From Pseudomonas vancouverensis (GTDB lineage: Bacteria; Pseudomonadota; Gammaproteobacteria; Pseudomonadales; Pseudomonadaceae), in the NCBI RefSeq assembly GCF_004348895.1, contig NZ_RRZK01000030.1:237144-301143 (forward strand): 64,000 nt of DNA, given 5' to 3'. Shown piece after piece: positions 52,108 through 61,101 of this stretch (position 1 is the first letter of the stretch; every line of letters starts with the position of its first letter). The notes beneath the pieces are model-generated. The model saw nothing but the letters and a program-made list of their open reading frames with translations, ran no database searches and was not told where the DNA came from. The translations under genes and the position numbers were made by a program.

Positions 52108-53664
52108 TTACAGCCCCGGCAGGCGCTGGCGGATCTGTTCGACCACGGTGTCGAGGGTTCCGCTTTCGTTGGTCTGAACGCGTTTACTGCAGAGGATTTC
52201 TGCCGGTGTCAGCGCTTCACGGCTGGCCTGTTGGGCTTCGATCACCGCGAGTGTGGCGTCGGAAGGATCTTTCTTGTCCGCCTGACGCAAGGCCAGCCAG
52301 CTTTCGATTACGGCTTGCGGTGCGTTGCAGTCGAGGATCAGGAACGGTGCACCGGTGGCTTCGGCCACTTTTGCCGCGCTCTCGCGCTGATCGCGCTTGA
52401 GGTAAGTGGCATCGACCACCACCGGGAAGCCTGCGTGCAGGATGACACCGGCGATTTCATGCAGGCGGGCATAAGTGGCCGCACTGGCGTCGGCACTATA
52501 GATGCCGGCCTGCACATCGTTCTCGACGGTTTGCTCGCCAAACAGACGCTTGCGCTCGACATCGGAACGCAGGCGAATCGCCCCCAGTGCTTCCACCATA
52601 CGAATGGCAACATGACTTTTGCCGACAGCGGAAACGCCATGGGTGATGGCCATGAAGCGCGAAGGAATGGTGCTGTAGCTTTCCGCCAGGTTGGCGTAGT
52701 TGCGGTACTGGCGCAGGGTGGTGGCGCGTTGTACCGCCGTGGCGTCGGCCGGCATGCTGAACAGCGCGACCTTGGCGCGGACCAAGGCGCGATAGGCTTT
52801 ATAGAAGTTGAGCACTTCGAGGCCGCGGTAGTCGCCGGTCAGCTCCAGGTACTGGCTGATGAAACGACGCGCCAGGCACTTCAAGCCGCGGTCTTCCAGG
52901 TCCATGGCGAGGAAGCCGGTGTCGGCATACGCATCGGTGAAACGGAACGGCTCGTTGAATTCGATGCAGTCGAAGATCACCACGTTGCCGTCGATCAGGG
53001 TCGCGTTGCCCAAGTGGATGTCGCCGTGGCACTCGCGGATGAAACCTTCAGCCTTGCGCTGGGCGAGCAGTGGCTTGAGGCGTTCGAAGCTGCTTTCGGC
53101 CCAGGCTTGCAGTGCGTCCAGTTGCAGCAGGTCCGCCTTGTCGCTGAGGAAGGGCAGGATCTGTTCGAAGTTTTGCCGTACCGGCGCCATTACGCTTTGT
53201 GGTGTGCCGGCGTCGTGCTCGGCCGGCACTTTCGGCGCGTTCAGGTGGAAGCGGGCGATTTGCTCGGCCATCTGGTCGATGTGTGCGGTGGTCAGTTCGC
53301 CGTTGGCTTGCAGCGTGCTGAGCAGGCCGGTTTGCGGGAACTGGCGCATTTTCAGTACGTATTCGATGGCTGGACCTTCGCCGCCCAGTTGTGGCGCTTC
53401 TGCGCTGCCGGTGATCGGCAACACTTCGAGATACAAATCATCGGTCAGGCGTTGGTTCAGGCGCAGCTCTTCACCGCAGAAATGTTCGCGAGCCTGCAAG
53501 CCTGTGAAGTCGAGGAAGCCGAAGTTGACCGGTTTCTTCATTTTATAGGCAAAGGGGCCGGTGAGAATGACCCAGGAAATATGGGTCTCGATGACCTGGA
53601 ATCCCTCTACCGGGTGTGGATAGAGAGCAGGGTTTTGCAGGGCAGCGATCAGGGACTGGCTCAC
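52108..53664 (-). CDS. Two-domain kinase: aminoglycoside-phosphotransferase-like plus P-loop kinase
   Basis: A 518-residue fusion. The GTG at 53664 (SQSLIAALQNPALYPHPVEGF) follows AAGGAT at good distance and overlaps no other gene; an ATG 39 bp upstream is weaker. Residues 1-320 are an APH/choline-kinase-like fold with the catalytic loop ECHGDIHLGNATLIDG and IFDCIEFNEPFRFTD (DFG-like). Residues 345-518 are a P-loop kinase (THGVSAVGKSHVA, VVVDATYL). The substrates are unknown. It diverges from mrcB, 116 bp apart. Confidence 0.82.
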   Translation of the reverse strand: MSQSLIAALQNPALYPHPVEGFQVIETHISWVILTGPFAYKMKKPVNFGFLDFTGLQAREHFCGEELRLNQRLTDDLYLEVLPITGSAEAPQLGGEGPAIEYVLKMRQFPQTGLLSTLQANGELTTAHIDQMAEQIARFHLNAPKVPAEHDAGTPQSVMAPVRQNFEQILPFLSDKADLLQLDALQAWAESSFERLKPLLAQRKAEGFIRECHGDIHLGNATLIDGNVVIFDCIEFNEPFRFTDAYADTGFLAMDLEDRGLKCLARRFISQYLELTGDYRGLEVLNFYKAYRALVRAKVALFSMPADATAVQRATTLRQYRNYANLAESYSTIPSRFMAITHGVSAVGKSHVAIRMVEALGAIRLRSDVERKRLFGEQTVENDVQAGIYSADASAATYARLHEIAGVILHAGFPVVVDATYLKRDQRESAAKVAEATGAPFLILDCNAPQAVIESWLALRQADKKDPSDATLAVIEAQQASREALTPAEILCSKRVQTNESGTLDTVVEQIRQRLPGL

Positions 53665-53780
53665 AGGCGATCCTTCAGAGTCTGGGAAATTCAAGGCGGT
53701 CATTATGGCCGCAAGTCCACTTGACGCAAACCTCGGAGCGCTCCTGTTGAGTATGAATAAAGTGCGTATAATCCGCCGCC

Positions 53781-56105
53781 ATGACTCGTACCCGAACTCC
53801 CCGCACCCCAAAAAAACCTCCCTCCAGGGGCCTGCGCCCGTGGCTGGGCTGGGCCATTAAACTCAGTCTGGTCGGCCTTGTTGCCTTGGCCGGATTCGCC
53901 GTTTACCTCGACGCGATCGTCCAGGAAAAGTTCTCCGGCAAGCGCTGGACCATTCCGGCCAAGGTTTATGCGCGCCCGCTCGAGCTGTTCGTCGGACAAA
54001 AGCTGAGCCGGGACGATTTCCTGACCGAGCTCGATGCCTTGGGCTATCGCCGCGAAAGTGTGGCCAATGGCCCTGGCGCCGCCTCGGTCAATGGCAACAC
54101 GGTCGACCTCAATACCCGTGGTTTCCAGTTCTATGAAGGCATGGAGCAGGCTCAGCCGGTTCGCGTGCGTTTTTCTGGCGATTATGTGGCCGAACTGTCG
54201 GCGACCAACGGTTCCAAACTGTCGGTGGTGCGACTTGAGCCGTTGCTGATCGGCGGCCTGTACCCGAAGAATCTCGAAGACCGGATTCTGATCAAGATCG
54301 ATCAGGTGCCGCCGTATCTGCTCGACACGCTGGTGGCTGTCGAAGATCGTGATTACTACCATCACTTTGGTGTGTCGCCGAAGTCGATTGCCCGTGCGAT
54401 CTGGGTCAACGGCTCGTCCGGTCGCATGCGCCAGGGCGGCAGTACCTTGACGCAACAGTTGGTCAAGAACTTCTACCTGACCAACGAACGCAGCCTGAGC
54501 CGCAAGCTCACTGAAGCCATGATGGCGTTGCTGCTCGAACTGCATTACGACAAGCGCGAGATCCTCGAGGCGTACCTCAACGAGGTGTTCATCGGTCAGG
54601 ACGGTCAGCGTGCGGTGCACGGTTTCGGCCTGGCCAGTCAGTTCTTCTTCAGCCAGCCATTGGCCGAGCTGAAACTGCATCAGGTGGCATTGCTGGTGGG
54701 CATGGTCAAGGGGCCGTCCTCCTATAACCCGCGCCGTTATCCGGAGCGGGCGCTGGAGCGGCGCAACCTGGTGCTCGACATTCTGCAAGAGCAGGGCGTT
54801 GCTACCGCCGAACAGGTGGCCGCCGCGAAGAAAATGCCGCTGGGCGTGACCAAGCGCGGCAGTCTGGCGGACAGTTCCTTCCCGGGCTTCCTCGATCTGG
54901 TCAAGCGTCAGTTGCGTGAAGATTATCGCGATGAAGACTTGACCGAAGAAGGCCTGCGAATCTTCACCAGTTTCGACCCGATCCTGCAGATGAAAGCCGA
55001 GGCTTCGGTCAATGACACCTTCAAGCGTCTGGCTGGGCGCAAGGGCTCCGAGGATGTTGAAGCGGCGATGGTCGTGACCAACCCGGAAACCGGTGAAGTG
55101 CAAGCGATGATCGGCAGTCGCCAGGCCAGTTTCGCCGGCTTCAACCGGGCGCTGGATGCGGTGCGTCCGGTGGGCTCGTTGATCAAACCGGCGGTGTATC
55201 TGACGGCGCTGGAGAAACCGAGCCAGTACACGCTGACCAGTTGGCTGTCGGACGAAGCCTTCTCGGTGAAGGGCGCGGACGGTCAGGTCTGGAAACCGCA
55301 AAACTATGATCGCCGTTCCCACGGTACCGTCTTCCTTTATCAAGGGCTGGCGCATTCCTACAACCTGTCGACCGCGCGTCTCGGCCTGGCCGTGGGCGTG
55401 CCGAATGTCTTGAAGACGTTGGCGCGCCTGGGTGTGTCTCGCGAATTCCCGGCGTTCCCTTCGATGTTGCTGGGGGCTGGCGGCATGACGCCGATCGAAG
55501 TGGCAACCATGTATCAGACCCTCGCCAACGGTGGCTTCAATACGCCGATGCGCGGGATTCGCAGCGTGCTGACGGCGGAAGGCGAACCGCTCAAGCGTTA
55601 TCCGTTCCAGATTCAGCAACGCTTCGATCCGGCGTCGATTTACCTGATTCAGAACGCCATGCAGCGGGTGATGCGCGAAGGTACCGGCAGTTCGGTTTAC
55701 AACGTGTTGCCAAAAACCCTGACGCTGGCGGGTAAAACCGGTACAAGTAACGACTCGCGAGACAGCTGGTTCGCCGGTTTCAGCCAGGACCTGCTGGCCG
55801 TGGTCTGGCTGGGGCGTGACGACAACGGCAAGACGCCGTTCACCGGCGCTACCGGTGCGTTGCAGGTCTGGACCAGTTTCATGCGCAAGGCCGACCCGTT
55901 GCCGCTGGACATGCCGCAGCCGGATAATATCGTTCAGGCCTGGGTCGATTCACGGACCGGTCAAGGCTCCGAAGCCAGTTGCCCCGGTGCTGTGCAGATG
56001 CCGTATATTCGCGGCAGCGAACCGCCACCCGGTACTGCTTGCGCAGGTGAAAGCCCGGCAAGCGGAGAGTCGGTGATGGATTGGGTCAAAGGCTGGATGA
56101 ATTAA
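53781..56105 (+). CDS. mrcB: Penicillin-binding protein 1B
   Basis: A 774-residue class A PBP. A cytoplasmic basic start, one membrane helix (about 24-44), a UB2H domain (about 60-140, the docking site for its lipoprotein activator), a GT51 glycosyltransferase (AVEDRDYYHHFGVSPKSIARA, with catalytic Glu, and GGSTLTQQLVKN) and a transpeptidase with SxxK (VGSLIKP), SxN-type SYN and KTGTS motifs. It polymerises and cross-links peptidoglycan. A Lys/Pro-rich start (RTPRTPKKPPSRG) is normal. Confidence 0.95.
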   Translation: MTRTRTPRTPKKPPSRGLRPWLGWAIKLSLVGLVALAGFAVYLDAIVQEKFSGKRWTIPAKVYARPLELFVGQKLSRDDFLTELDALGYRRESVANGPGAASVNGNTVDLNTRGFQFYEGMEQAQPVRVRFSGDYVAELSATNGSKLSVVRLEPLLIGGLYPKNLEDRILIKIDQVPPYLLDTLVAVEDRDYYHHFGVSPKSIARAIWVNGSSGRMRQGGSTLTQQLVKNFYLTNERSLSRKLTEAMMALLLELHYDKREILEAYLNEVFIGQDGQRAVHGFGLASQFFFSQPLAELKLHQVALLVGMVKGPSSYNPRRYPERALERRNLVLDILQEQGVATAEQVAAAKKMPLGVTKRGSLADSSFPGFLDLVKRQLREDYRDEDLTEEGLRIFTSFDPILQMKAEASVNDTFKRLAGRKGSEDVEAAMVVTNPETGEVQAMIGSRQASFAGFNRALDAVRPVGSLIKPAVYLTALEKPSQYTLTSWLSDEAFSVKGADGQVWKPQNYDRRSHGTVFLYQGLAHSYNLSTARLGLAVGVPNVLKTLARLGVSREFPAFPSMLLGAGGMTPIEVATMYQTLANGGFNTPMRGIRSVLTAEGEPLKRYPFQIQQRFDPASIYLIQNAMQRVMREGTGSSVYNVLPKTLTLAGKTGTSNDSRDSWFAGFSQDLLAVVWLGRDDNGKTPFTGATGALQVWTSFMRKADPLPLDMPQPDNIVQAWVDSRTGQGSEASCPGAVQMPYIRGSEPPPGTACAGESPASGESVMDWVKGWMN

Positions 56106-56121
56106 GCAAAGAGGGTTTCAA

Positions 56122-56862
56122 GTGAACAAGTGGTTGATTCCAGCGGTTGCCGCCGTGGCTTTGCTCAGCGGTTGCTCCACCGTACAACGAGGCTCGATTC
56201 CGGTAGTGGATTCCGGCACTGCCGTTTCCAATAGCGAGCGGATTTCGGCCAATGGCGGTTTCCGTCAGACCACGGTCAAGCGTCCTGTACAAGGCCAGGC
56301 CCAGACCCAGGCCATTCCCCAAGGCGACAGTGGCGTCGTGGTAATGGTGCCGGGCGGCGGGTCGACGTCTGCGCCGATCAGCACCACGCCTATTACGCCA
56401 GGGCCGATCACACCTGGCCCTATCGATACGTCGCCGATGCAGTCGGCGCCGATCAATCAGGGCACCTACAACATGCCTTCGCAGCCAAGCGGAATTCCAT
56501 CGGCCAGTGCCTCCGGTGGCCTGTCGGCCGACGAGCAACTGGACGGGCCGGTGCTGGCGCTGCTGACCACTGCGCAGCAACAGCAGGCGAGCGGGGACCT
56601 CAACGGCGCTGCTTCCAGTCTGGAGCGGGCTCAGCGCGTCGCTCCGCGTGAGCCGCAAGTCCTCTATCGCCTTGCCCAGGTACGGATGGCTCAAGGCGAT
56701 GCCGCTCAGGCCGAGCAGTTCGCACGTCGCGGGCTGACCTTGGCCAGCGGGCGTCCAGCGCTGCAAGCGAACCTGTGGGAGTTGATTGCCCAGGCCCGTG
56801 AGAAGCAGGGTGATTCCCAGGGCGCTGCGCTGGCCCGTCAGAAGGCCAGGGTAACCTCGTGA
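56122..56862 (+). CDS. lpoP: TPR lipoprotein, likely PBP1b activator LpoP
   Basis: A 246-residue outer membrane lipoprotein. The lipobox LLSGC gives Cys18. Then a long Pro/Gly/Thr-rich disordered stretch (SAPISTTPITPGPITPGPID) able to span the periplasm, and a C-terminal TPR domain (about 140-240: LLTTAQQQQASGDLNGAASSLERAQRVAPREPQVLYRLAQVRMAQGD). Placement 16 bp after mrcB and this build match LpoP, which activates PBP1b in P. aeruginosa. The symbol rests on synteny and domain build. Confidence 0.8.
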   Translation: MNKWLIPAVAAVALLSGCSTVQRGSIPVVDSGTAVSNSERISANGGFRQTTVKRPVQGQAQTQAIPQGDSGVVVMVPGGGSTSAPISTTPITPGPITPGPIDTSPMQSAPINQGTYNMPSQPSGIPSASASGGLSADEQLDGPVLALLTTAQQQQASGDLNGAASSLERAQRVAPREPQVLYRLAQVRMAQGDAAQAEQFARRGLTLASGRPALQANLWELIAQAREKQGDSQGAALARQKARVTS

Positions 56863-57197
56863 TGGATGCGCGCTTTTCGAAAATCGCCGATCAACTGCTG
56901 TTGATCGAGCGTGAACTGCGGGTGCAGGGTTGGTGGGACGACGTTTCACCATCGGCCGAGGCGCTGTCCAGTGTTGAGCCGTTTTCGGTCGATACGCTGG
57001 ATTTCGAGCAGTGGCTGCAATGGATTTTCCTGCCCCGCATGAAGATGATCCTCGAGCAGGACCTGCCGCTGCCCAATGCCTCGGGCATTCAGGAGATGGC
57101 CGAAATGGTCTTCGCCGGACGCAATGTCCAGGGCAAGGATCGGCAACTCCAAGTGTTGCTCAAAGAGTTTGACCTGCTGATTACCGCCTCGCGTTGA
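56862..57197 (+). CDS. YqcC family protein
   Basis: A 111-residue all-helical soluble protein (MDARFSKIADQLLLIERELRVQGWWDD...FEQWLQWIFLPRMKMILEQDLPLPNASGIQEMAE). It matches YqcC/DUF446. The ATG at 56862 shares its A with the upstream stop (TGATG), so it is coupled to lpoP. The function is unknown; a link to the neighbouring tRNA-pseudouridine gene truC holds in enterics but not here. Confidence 0.85.
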   Translation: MDARFSKIADQLLLIERELRVQGWWDDVSPSAEALSSVEPFSVDTLDFEQWLQWIFLPRMKMILEQDLPLPNASGIQEMAEMVFAGRNVQGKDRQLQVLLKEFDLLITASR

Positions 57198-57682
57198 GCC
57201 GAAAATGCCGGCGCTCTGCCGGCAGTTTTCCCCCGTTGTCTTCTCTCTTTCGTTGAGTGCCACAGTGCAATCGCATGCGGCTGCCAATTTTCAGGCAAAA
57301 GTTGCGCAATTGAAGCTAACGCACCGCGGTTTTATGGGTTTTTTCTTGCGTTCTCATGTGCTTAGTAGAATAAAGCGCATTCTCGACTTGACTTGGAGGG
57401 GACGAAACAGAAGAATCCAAAGTCCGCTGTACAGGGACTGCCAGAAGCAGACCCTCTCGGCAGATCATGAGGCGCACATCCGCGCCGACCTGTTACACCC
57501 GCAACGCGTTACCTCGCGCTGGGTGGGAAAGGCCCGCAACACTTGGGACGATCCCAATACTTGCTCAGTCAGTGCTGACGTAGTCGGCGACCACCGTCGC
57601 TCATGCTCTGCTGAGAAGTAAACCTATTAAGACCCGTCCCATTTTTCGTGGGCGGTATTCTGGCGTTTTAGAGGTGAGCAAC
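57198..57682 (+). promoter_or_regulatory. Long untranslated leader of ilvI
   Basis: A 485-bp gap. TAGAAT at 57366-57371 with TTCTTG 17 bp upstream is a likely promoter, giving a leader of about 300 nt. Near its end GACCCGTCCCA / TGGGCGGT forms a hairpin (57631-57651) before a short T run, which could be an attenuator. A frame of 38 codons starts at 57468 (MRRTSAPTCYTRNALPRAG) but is not rich in Leu/Ile/Val, so a classic leader peptide is not evident. Confidence 0.5.
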
Positions 57683-59407
57683 GTGGAGCTTTTATCTGGC
57701 GGTGAGATGCTCGTCCGCTTTTTGCGCGACGAAGGCGTCAAATATATCTACGGGTACCCGGGTGGTGCTCTTCTTCATGTTTACGATGCCCTGTTCAAAG
57801 AACCGGAAGTGACTCACATCCTGGTTCGTCACGAACAAGCGGCGACCCATATGGCTGACGGCTACGCCCGTGCCACCGGTAAAGCCGGTGTGGTACTGGT
57901 GACGTCCGGTCCTGGCGCCACAAACGCCATCACCGGTATCGCGACCGCCTATATGGACTCCATTCCGATGGTGATCATTTCCGGCCAGGTGCCTAGCACC
58001 ATGGTCGGCACCGATGCGTTCCAGGAAACCGACATGATCGGTATCTCCCGGCCAATCGTGAAGCACAGCTTCATGATCAAGCACGCCTCGGAAATCCCGG
58101 AAGTCATGAAGAAGGCGTTCTACCTGGCGCAATCCGGTCGTCCTGGTCCGGTCGTTGTCGATATCCCGAAAGACATGACCAACCCGGCCGAGAAATTCGA
58201 ATACGTCTTCCCGAAAAAAGCCAAGTTGCGCTCCTACAGCCCGGCTGTTCGTGGTCACTCCGGACAAATCCGCAAGGCGGCAGAAATGCTCCTGGCGGCC
58301 AAGCGTCCCGTGCTGTACTCGGGCGGCGGCGTGATCCTCGGCGGTGGTTCCGCACCACTGACCGAACTGGCCAAGATGCTCAACCTGCCAGTGACCAATA
58401 CCCTGATGGGCCTCGGCGCCTACCCAGGCACCGACCGTCAGTTCATCGGCATGCTCGGCATGCATGGCAGCTACACCGCCAACCTGGCGATGCACCATGC
58501 TGACGTGATCCTGGCCGTTGGCGCGCGCTTCGATGACCGAGTCATCAACGGTGCGTCCAAGTTCTGCCCGAACGCCAAGATCATTCACATCGACATCGAC
58601 CCGGCTTCGATCTCCAAGACCATCAAGGCCGACGTGCCTATCGTCGGCCCAGTTGAGAGCGTCCTGACCGAAATGGTCGCGATCCTCAAGGAAATCGGCG
58701 AGACCCCGAACAAGGAGTCCGTGGCCAGTTGGTGGAAGCAGGTTGACGAGTGGCGCGGTGATCGCGGCCTGTTCCCTTACGACAAGGGCGACGGCAGCAT
58801 GATCAAACCGCAAACCGTGATCGAAACCCTGTGCGAAGTGACCAAAGGCGACGCCTTTGTGACCTCCGACGTGGGTCAGCACCAGATGTTTGCCGCGCAG
58901 TACTACAAGTTCAACAAGCCGAACCGCTGGATCAACTCCGGTGGCCTGGGCACCATGGGCTTCGGCTTGCCGGCGGCCATGGGCATCTCGTTGAGCTTCC
59001 CGGATGCCGACGTCGCCTGCGTAACGGGCGAGGGCAGCATCCAGATGAACATCCAGGAGTTGTCGACCTGCCTGCAATACGGTTTGCCGGTGAAGATCGT
59101 CATCCTGAACAACGGTGTACTGGGCATGGTTCGCCAGTGGCAGGACATGAGCTATGGCAGCCGCCATTCGCATTCCTACATGGAGTCGTTGCCTGATTTC
59201 GTCAAGCTGGCTGAAGCCTATGGTCACGTCGGCGTACGCATCACCGAATCGAAAGATTTGAAGTCGAAGATGGAAGAGGCGTTCGCCATGAAAGATCGCC
59301 TGGTGGTCATCGATATTTCGGTCGACACCAGCGAGCACGTCTATCCGATGCAGATCAAAGACGGCTCCATGCGCGATATGTGGCTGAGCAAGACGGAGCG
59401 TACTTAA
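57683..59407 (+). CDS. ilvI: Acetolactate synthase III large subunit
   Basis: A 574-residue ThDP enzyme. I chose the GTG at 57683, 8 bp after GAGGTGA; this gives the same length as E. coli IlvI. Landmarks: YGYPGGALLHVYDAL, RHEQAATHMADGYARATGK with the catalytic Glu, VLVTSGPGATNAITGIATAYMDSIPMV, and the ThDP motif GEGSIQMNIQELSTCLQYGLPVKIVILNN. It condenses pyruvate units to acetolactate for Val and Leu, and with 2-ketobutyrate for Ile. ilvH follows after 2 bp. Confidence 0.94.
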   Translation: MELLSGGEMLVRFLRDEGVKYIYGYPGGALLHVYDALFKEPEVTHILVRHEQAATHMADGYARATGKAGVVLVTSGPGATNAITGIATAYMDSIPMVIISGQVPSTMVGTDAFQETDMIGISRPIVKHSFMIKHASEIPEVMKKAFYLAQSGRPGPVVVDIPKDMTNPAEKFEYVFPKKAKLRSYSPAVRGHSGQIRKAAEMLLAAKRPVLYSGGGVILGGGSAPLTELAKMLNLPVTNTLMGLGAYPGTDRQFIGMLGMHGSYTANLAMHHADVILAVGARFDDRVINGASKFCPNAKIIHIDIDPASISKTIKADVPIVGPVESVLTEMVAILKEIGETPNKESVASWWKQVDEWRGDRGLFPYDKGDGSMIKPQTVIETLCEVTKGDAFVTSDVGQHQMFAAQYYKFNKPNRWINSGGLGTMGFGLPAAMGISLSFPDADVACVTGEGSIQMNIQELSTCLQYGLPVKIVILNNGVLGMVRQWQDMSYGSRHSHSYMESLPDFVKLAEAYGHVGVRITESKDLKSKMEEAFAMKDRLVVIDISVDTSEHVYPMQIKDGSMRDMWLSKTERT

Positions 59408-59409
59408 TC

Positions 59410-59901
59410 ATGCGACACATTATTTCCTTGCTTCTGGAAAACGAACCTGGCGCTCTGTCTCGTGTGGTTGGCCTGTTCTCGCAGCGCAACTACAACATCG
59501 AAAGCCTGACCGTTGCGCCAACCGAAGACCCGACTCTGTCGCGTCTGACGCTGACCACGGTGGGTCACGATGAAATCATCGAGCAGATCACCAAGAACCT
59601 GAACAAGCTGATCGAAGTGGTAAAACTGGTCGACCTGTCGGAGAGTGCTCACATCGAGCGCGAACTGATGCTGGTCAAGGTCAAGGCCACCGGTGCCCAG
59701 CGCGCCGAGATCAAGCGCACTACCGATATTTACCGTGGACAGATCGTCGACGTCAGCGCCAGCGTGTATACCGTTCAACTGACCGGTACCAGCGACAAGC
59801 TCGACAGCTTCATTCAGTCCATCGGCACCGCATCGATTCTGGAAACTGTCCGTAGTGGCGTGACCGGCATTGCTCGCGGCGACAAAGTTCTCAGCATCTA
59901 A
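59410..59901 (+). CDS. ilvH: Acetolactate synthase III small subunit
   Basis: A 163-residue regulatory subunit. The ACT domain (residues 1-75: RHIISLLLENEPGALSRVVGLFSQRNYNIESLTVAPTEDP) binds valine for feedback inhibition; the C-terminal half (ELMLVKVKATGAQRAEIKRTTDIYRGQIVDV) activates the large subunit. Gly14 and Asn29-equivalents of the valine site are present. ilvC follows after 45 bp. Confidence 0.95.
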   Translation: MRHIISLLLENEPGALSRVVGLFSQRNYNIESLTVAPTEDPTLSRLTLTTVGHDEIIEQITKNLNKLIEVVKLVDLSESAHIERELMLVKVKATGAQRAEIKRTTDIYRGQIVDVSASVYTVQLTGTSDKLDSFIQSIGTASILETVRSGVTGIARGDKVLSI

Positions 59902-59946
59902 ACCAAATTAGCGAATGGCCTGAACGGCCGGATATAGGGGAAATTC

Positions 59947-60963
59947 ATGAAAGTTTTCTACGATAAAGACTGCGACCTGTCGATCATCCAGGGCAAGAAA
60001 GTTGCCATCATCGGTTACGGTTCCCAAGGCCACGCTCAAGCGTGCAACCTGAAAGACTCTGGCGTTGACGTGACTGTTGGCCTGCGTAAAGGCTCGGCTA
60101 CCGTTGCCAAGGCTGAAGCCCACGGCCTGAAAGTGACCGACGTTGCTTCCGCTGTTGCGGCTGCCGACCTGGTCATGATCCTGACCCCGGACGAGTTCCA
60201 GTCTTCGCTGTACAAGAACGAAATCGAGCCGAACATCAAGAAAGGCGCCACCCTGGCCTTCTCCCACGGCTTCGCGATTCACTACAACCAGGTTGTTCCG
60301 CGTGCCGACCTCGACGTGATCATGATCGCGCCGAAGGCTCCAGGTCACACCGTGCGTTCCGAGTTCGTCAAAGGCGGCGGTATCCCTGACCTGATCGCGA
60401 TCTACCAGGATGCTTCGGGCAACGCTAAAAACGTAGCACTGTCCTACGCAGCCGGCGTTGGCGGTGGTCGTACCGGCATCATCGAAACCACCTTCAAGGA
60501 CGAGACTGAAACCGACCTGTTCGGCGAACAAGCCGTTCTGTGCGGCGGTACCGTTGAACTGGTCAAAGCCGGTTTCGAAACCCTGGTTGAAGCTGGCTAC
60601 GCGCCGGAAATGGCCTACTTCGAATGCCTGCACGAACTGAAGTTGATCGTTGACCTCATGTACGAAGGCGGTATCGCCAACATGAACTACTCGATCTCCA
60701 ACAACGCCGAATACGGCGAGTACGTGACCGGTCCGGAAGTGATCAACGCCGAATCCCGTCAGGCCATGCGCAACGCCCTGAAACGTATTCAGGACGGCGA
60801 ATACGCCAAGATGTTCATCAGCGAAGGTGCTACCGGCTATCCTTCGATGACCGCCAAGCGTCGCAACAACGCCGCTCACGGTATCGAAATCATCGGCGAG
60901 CAACTGCGCTCCATGATGCCGTGGATCGGTGCCAACAAGATCGTCGACAAAGCTAAAAACTAA
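59947..60963 (+). CDS. ilvC: Ketol-acid reductoisomerase (NADP+)
   Basis: A 338-residue class I KARI. The Rossmann motif is GYGSQGHAQACNLKDSGVDVTVGLRKGS; then the metal and substrate region DLFGEQAVLCGG, with catalytic Asp and Glu, and EMAYFECLHELKLIVDLMYEGGI. It turns acetolactate into dihydroxyvalerate. Third gene of the ilvI-ilvH-ilvC operon, which ends at a strong terminator. Codon use is strongly biased toward preferred codons (many GGT, GCT, GTT), as expected for a highly expressed gene. Confidence 0.97.
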   Translation: MKVFYDKDCDLSIIQGKKVAIIGYGSQGHAQACNLKDSGVDVTVGLRKGSATVAKAEAHGLKVTDVASAVAAADLVMILTPDEFQSSLYKNEIEPNIKKGATLAFSHGFAIHYNQVVPRADLDVIMIAPKAPGHTVRSEFVKGGGIPDLIAIYQDASGNAKNVALSYAAGVGGGRTGIIETTFKDETETDLFGEQAVLCGGTVELVKAGFETLVEAGYAPEMAYFECLHELKLIVDLMYEGGIANMNYSISNNAEYGEYVTGPEVINAESRQAMRNALKRIQDGEYAKMFISEGATGYPSMTAKRRNNAAHGIEIIGEQLRSMMPWIGANKIVDKAKN

Positions 60964-60980
60964 GTCACGTCCTTGTACGA

Positions 60981-61006
60981 AAAACGCGGCTTAGGCCGCG
61001 TTTTTT
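60981..61006 (+). terminator. Terminator of the ilvIHC operon
   Basis: Stem AAAACGCGGC / GCCGCGTTTT with a TTAG loop, and six T. Confidence 0.93.
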
Positions 61007-61101
61007 CGTTTGAGGGGCCGGTTCTGGTATAAAGCTGCATCGTTTGCGGCCGAACCGTCGTCCCAGACACCTGTCCAAACTTTCCACCCCGTTGCAAGGT
61101 A

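Noticed and set aside
53703..55619. 638-codon minus-strand frame opposite mrcB
   Set aside because: Antisense shadow of a clear PBP1b gene; Arg/His/Gln-rich with no recognisable fold.
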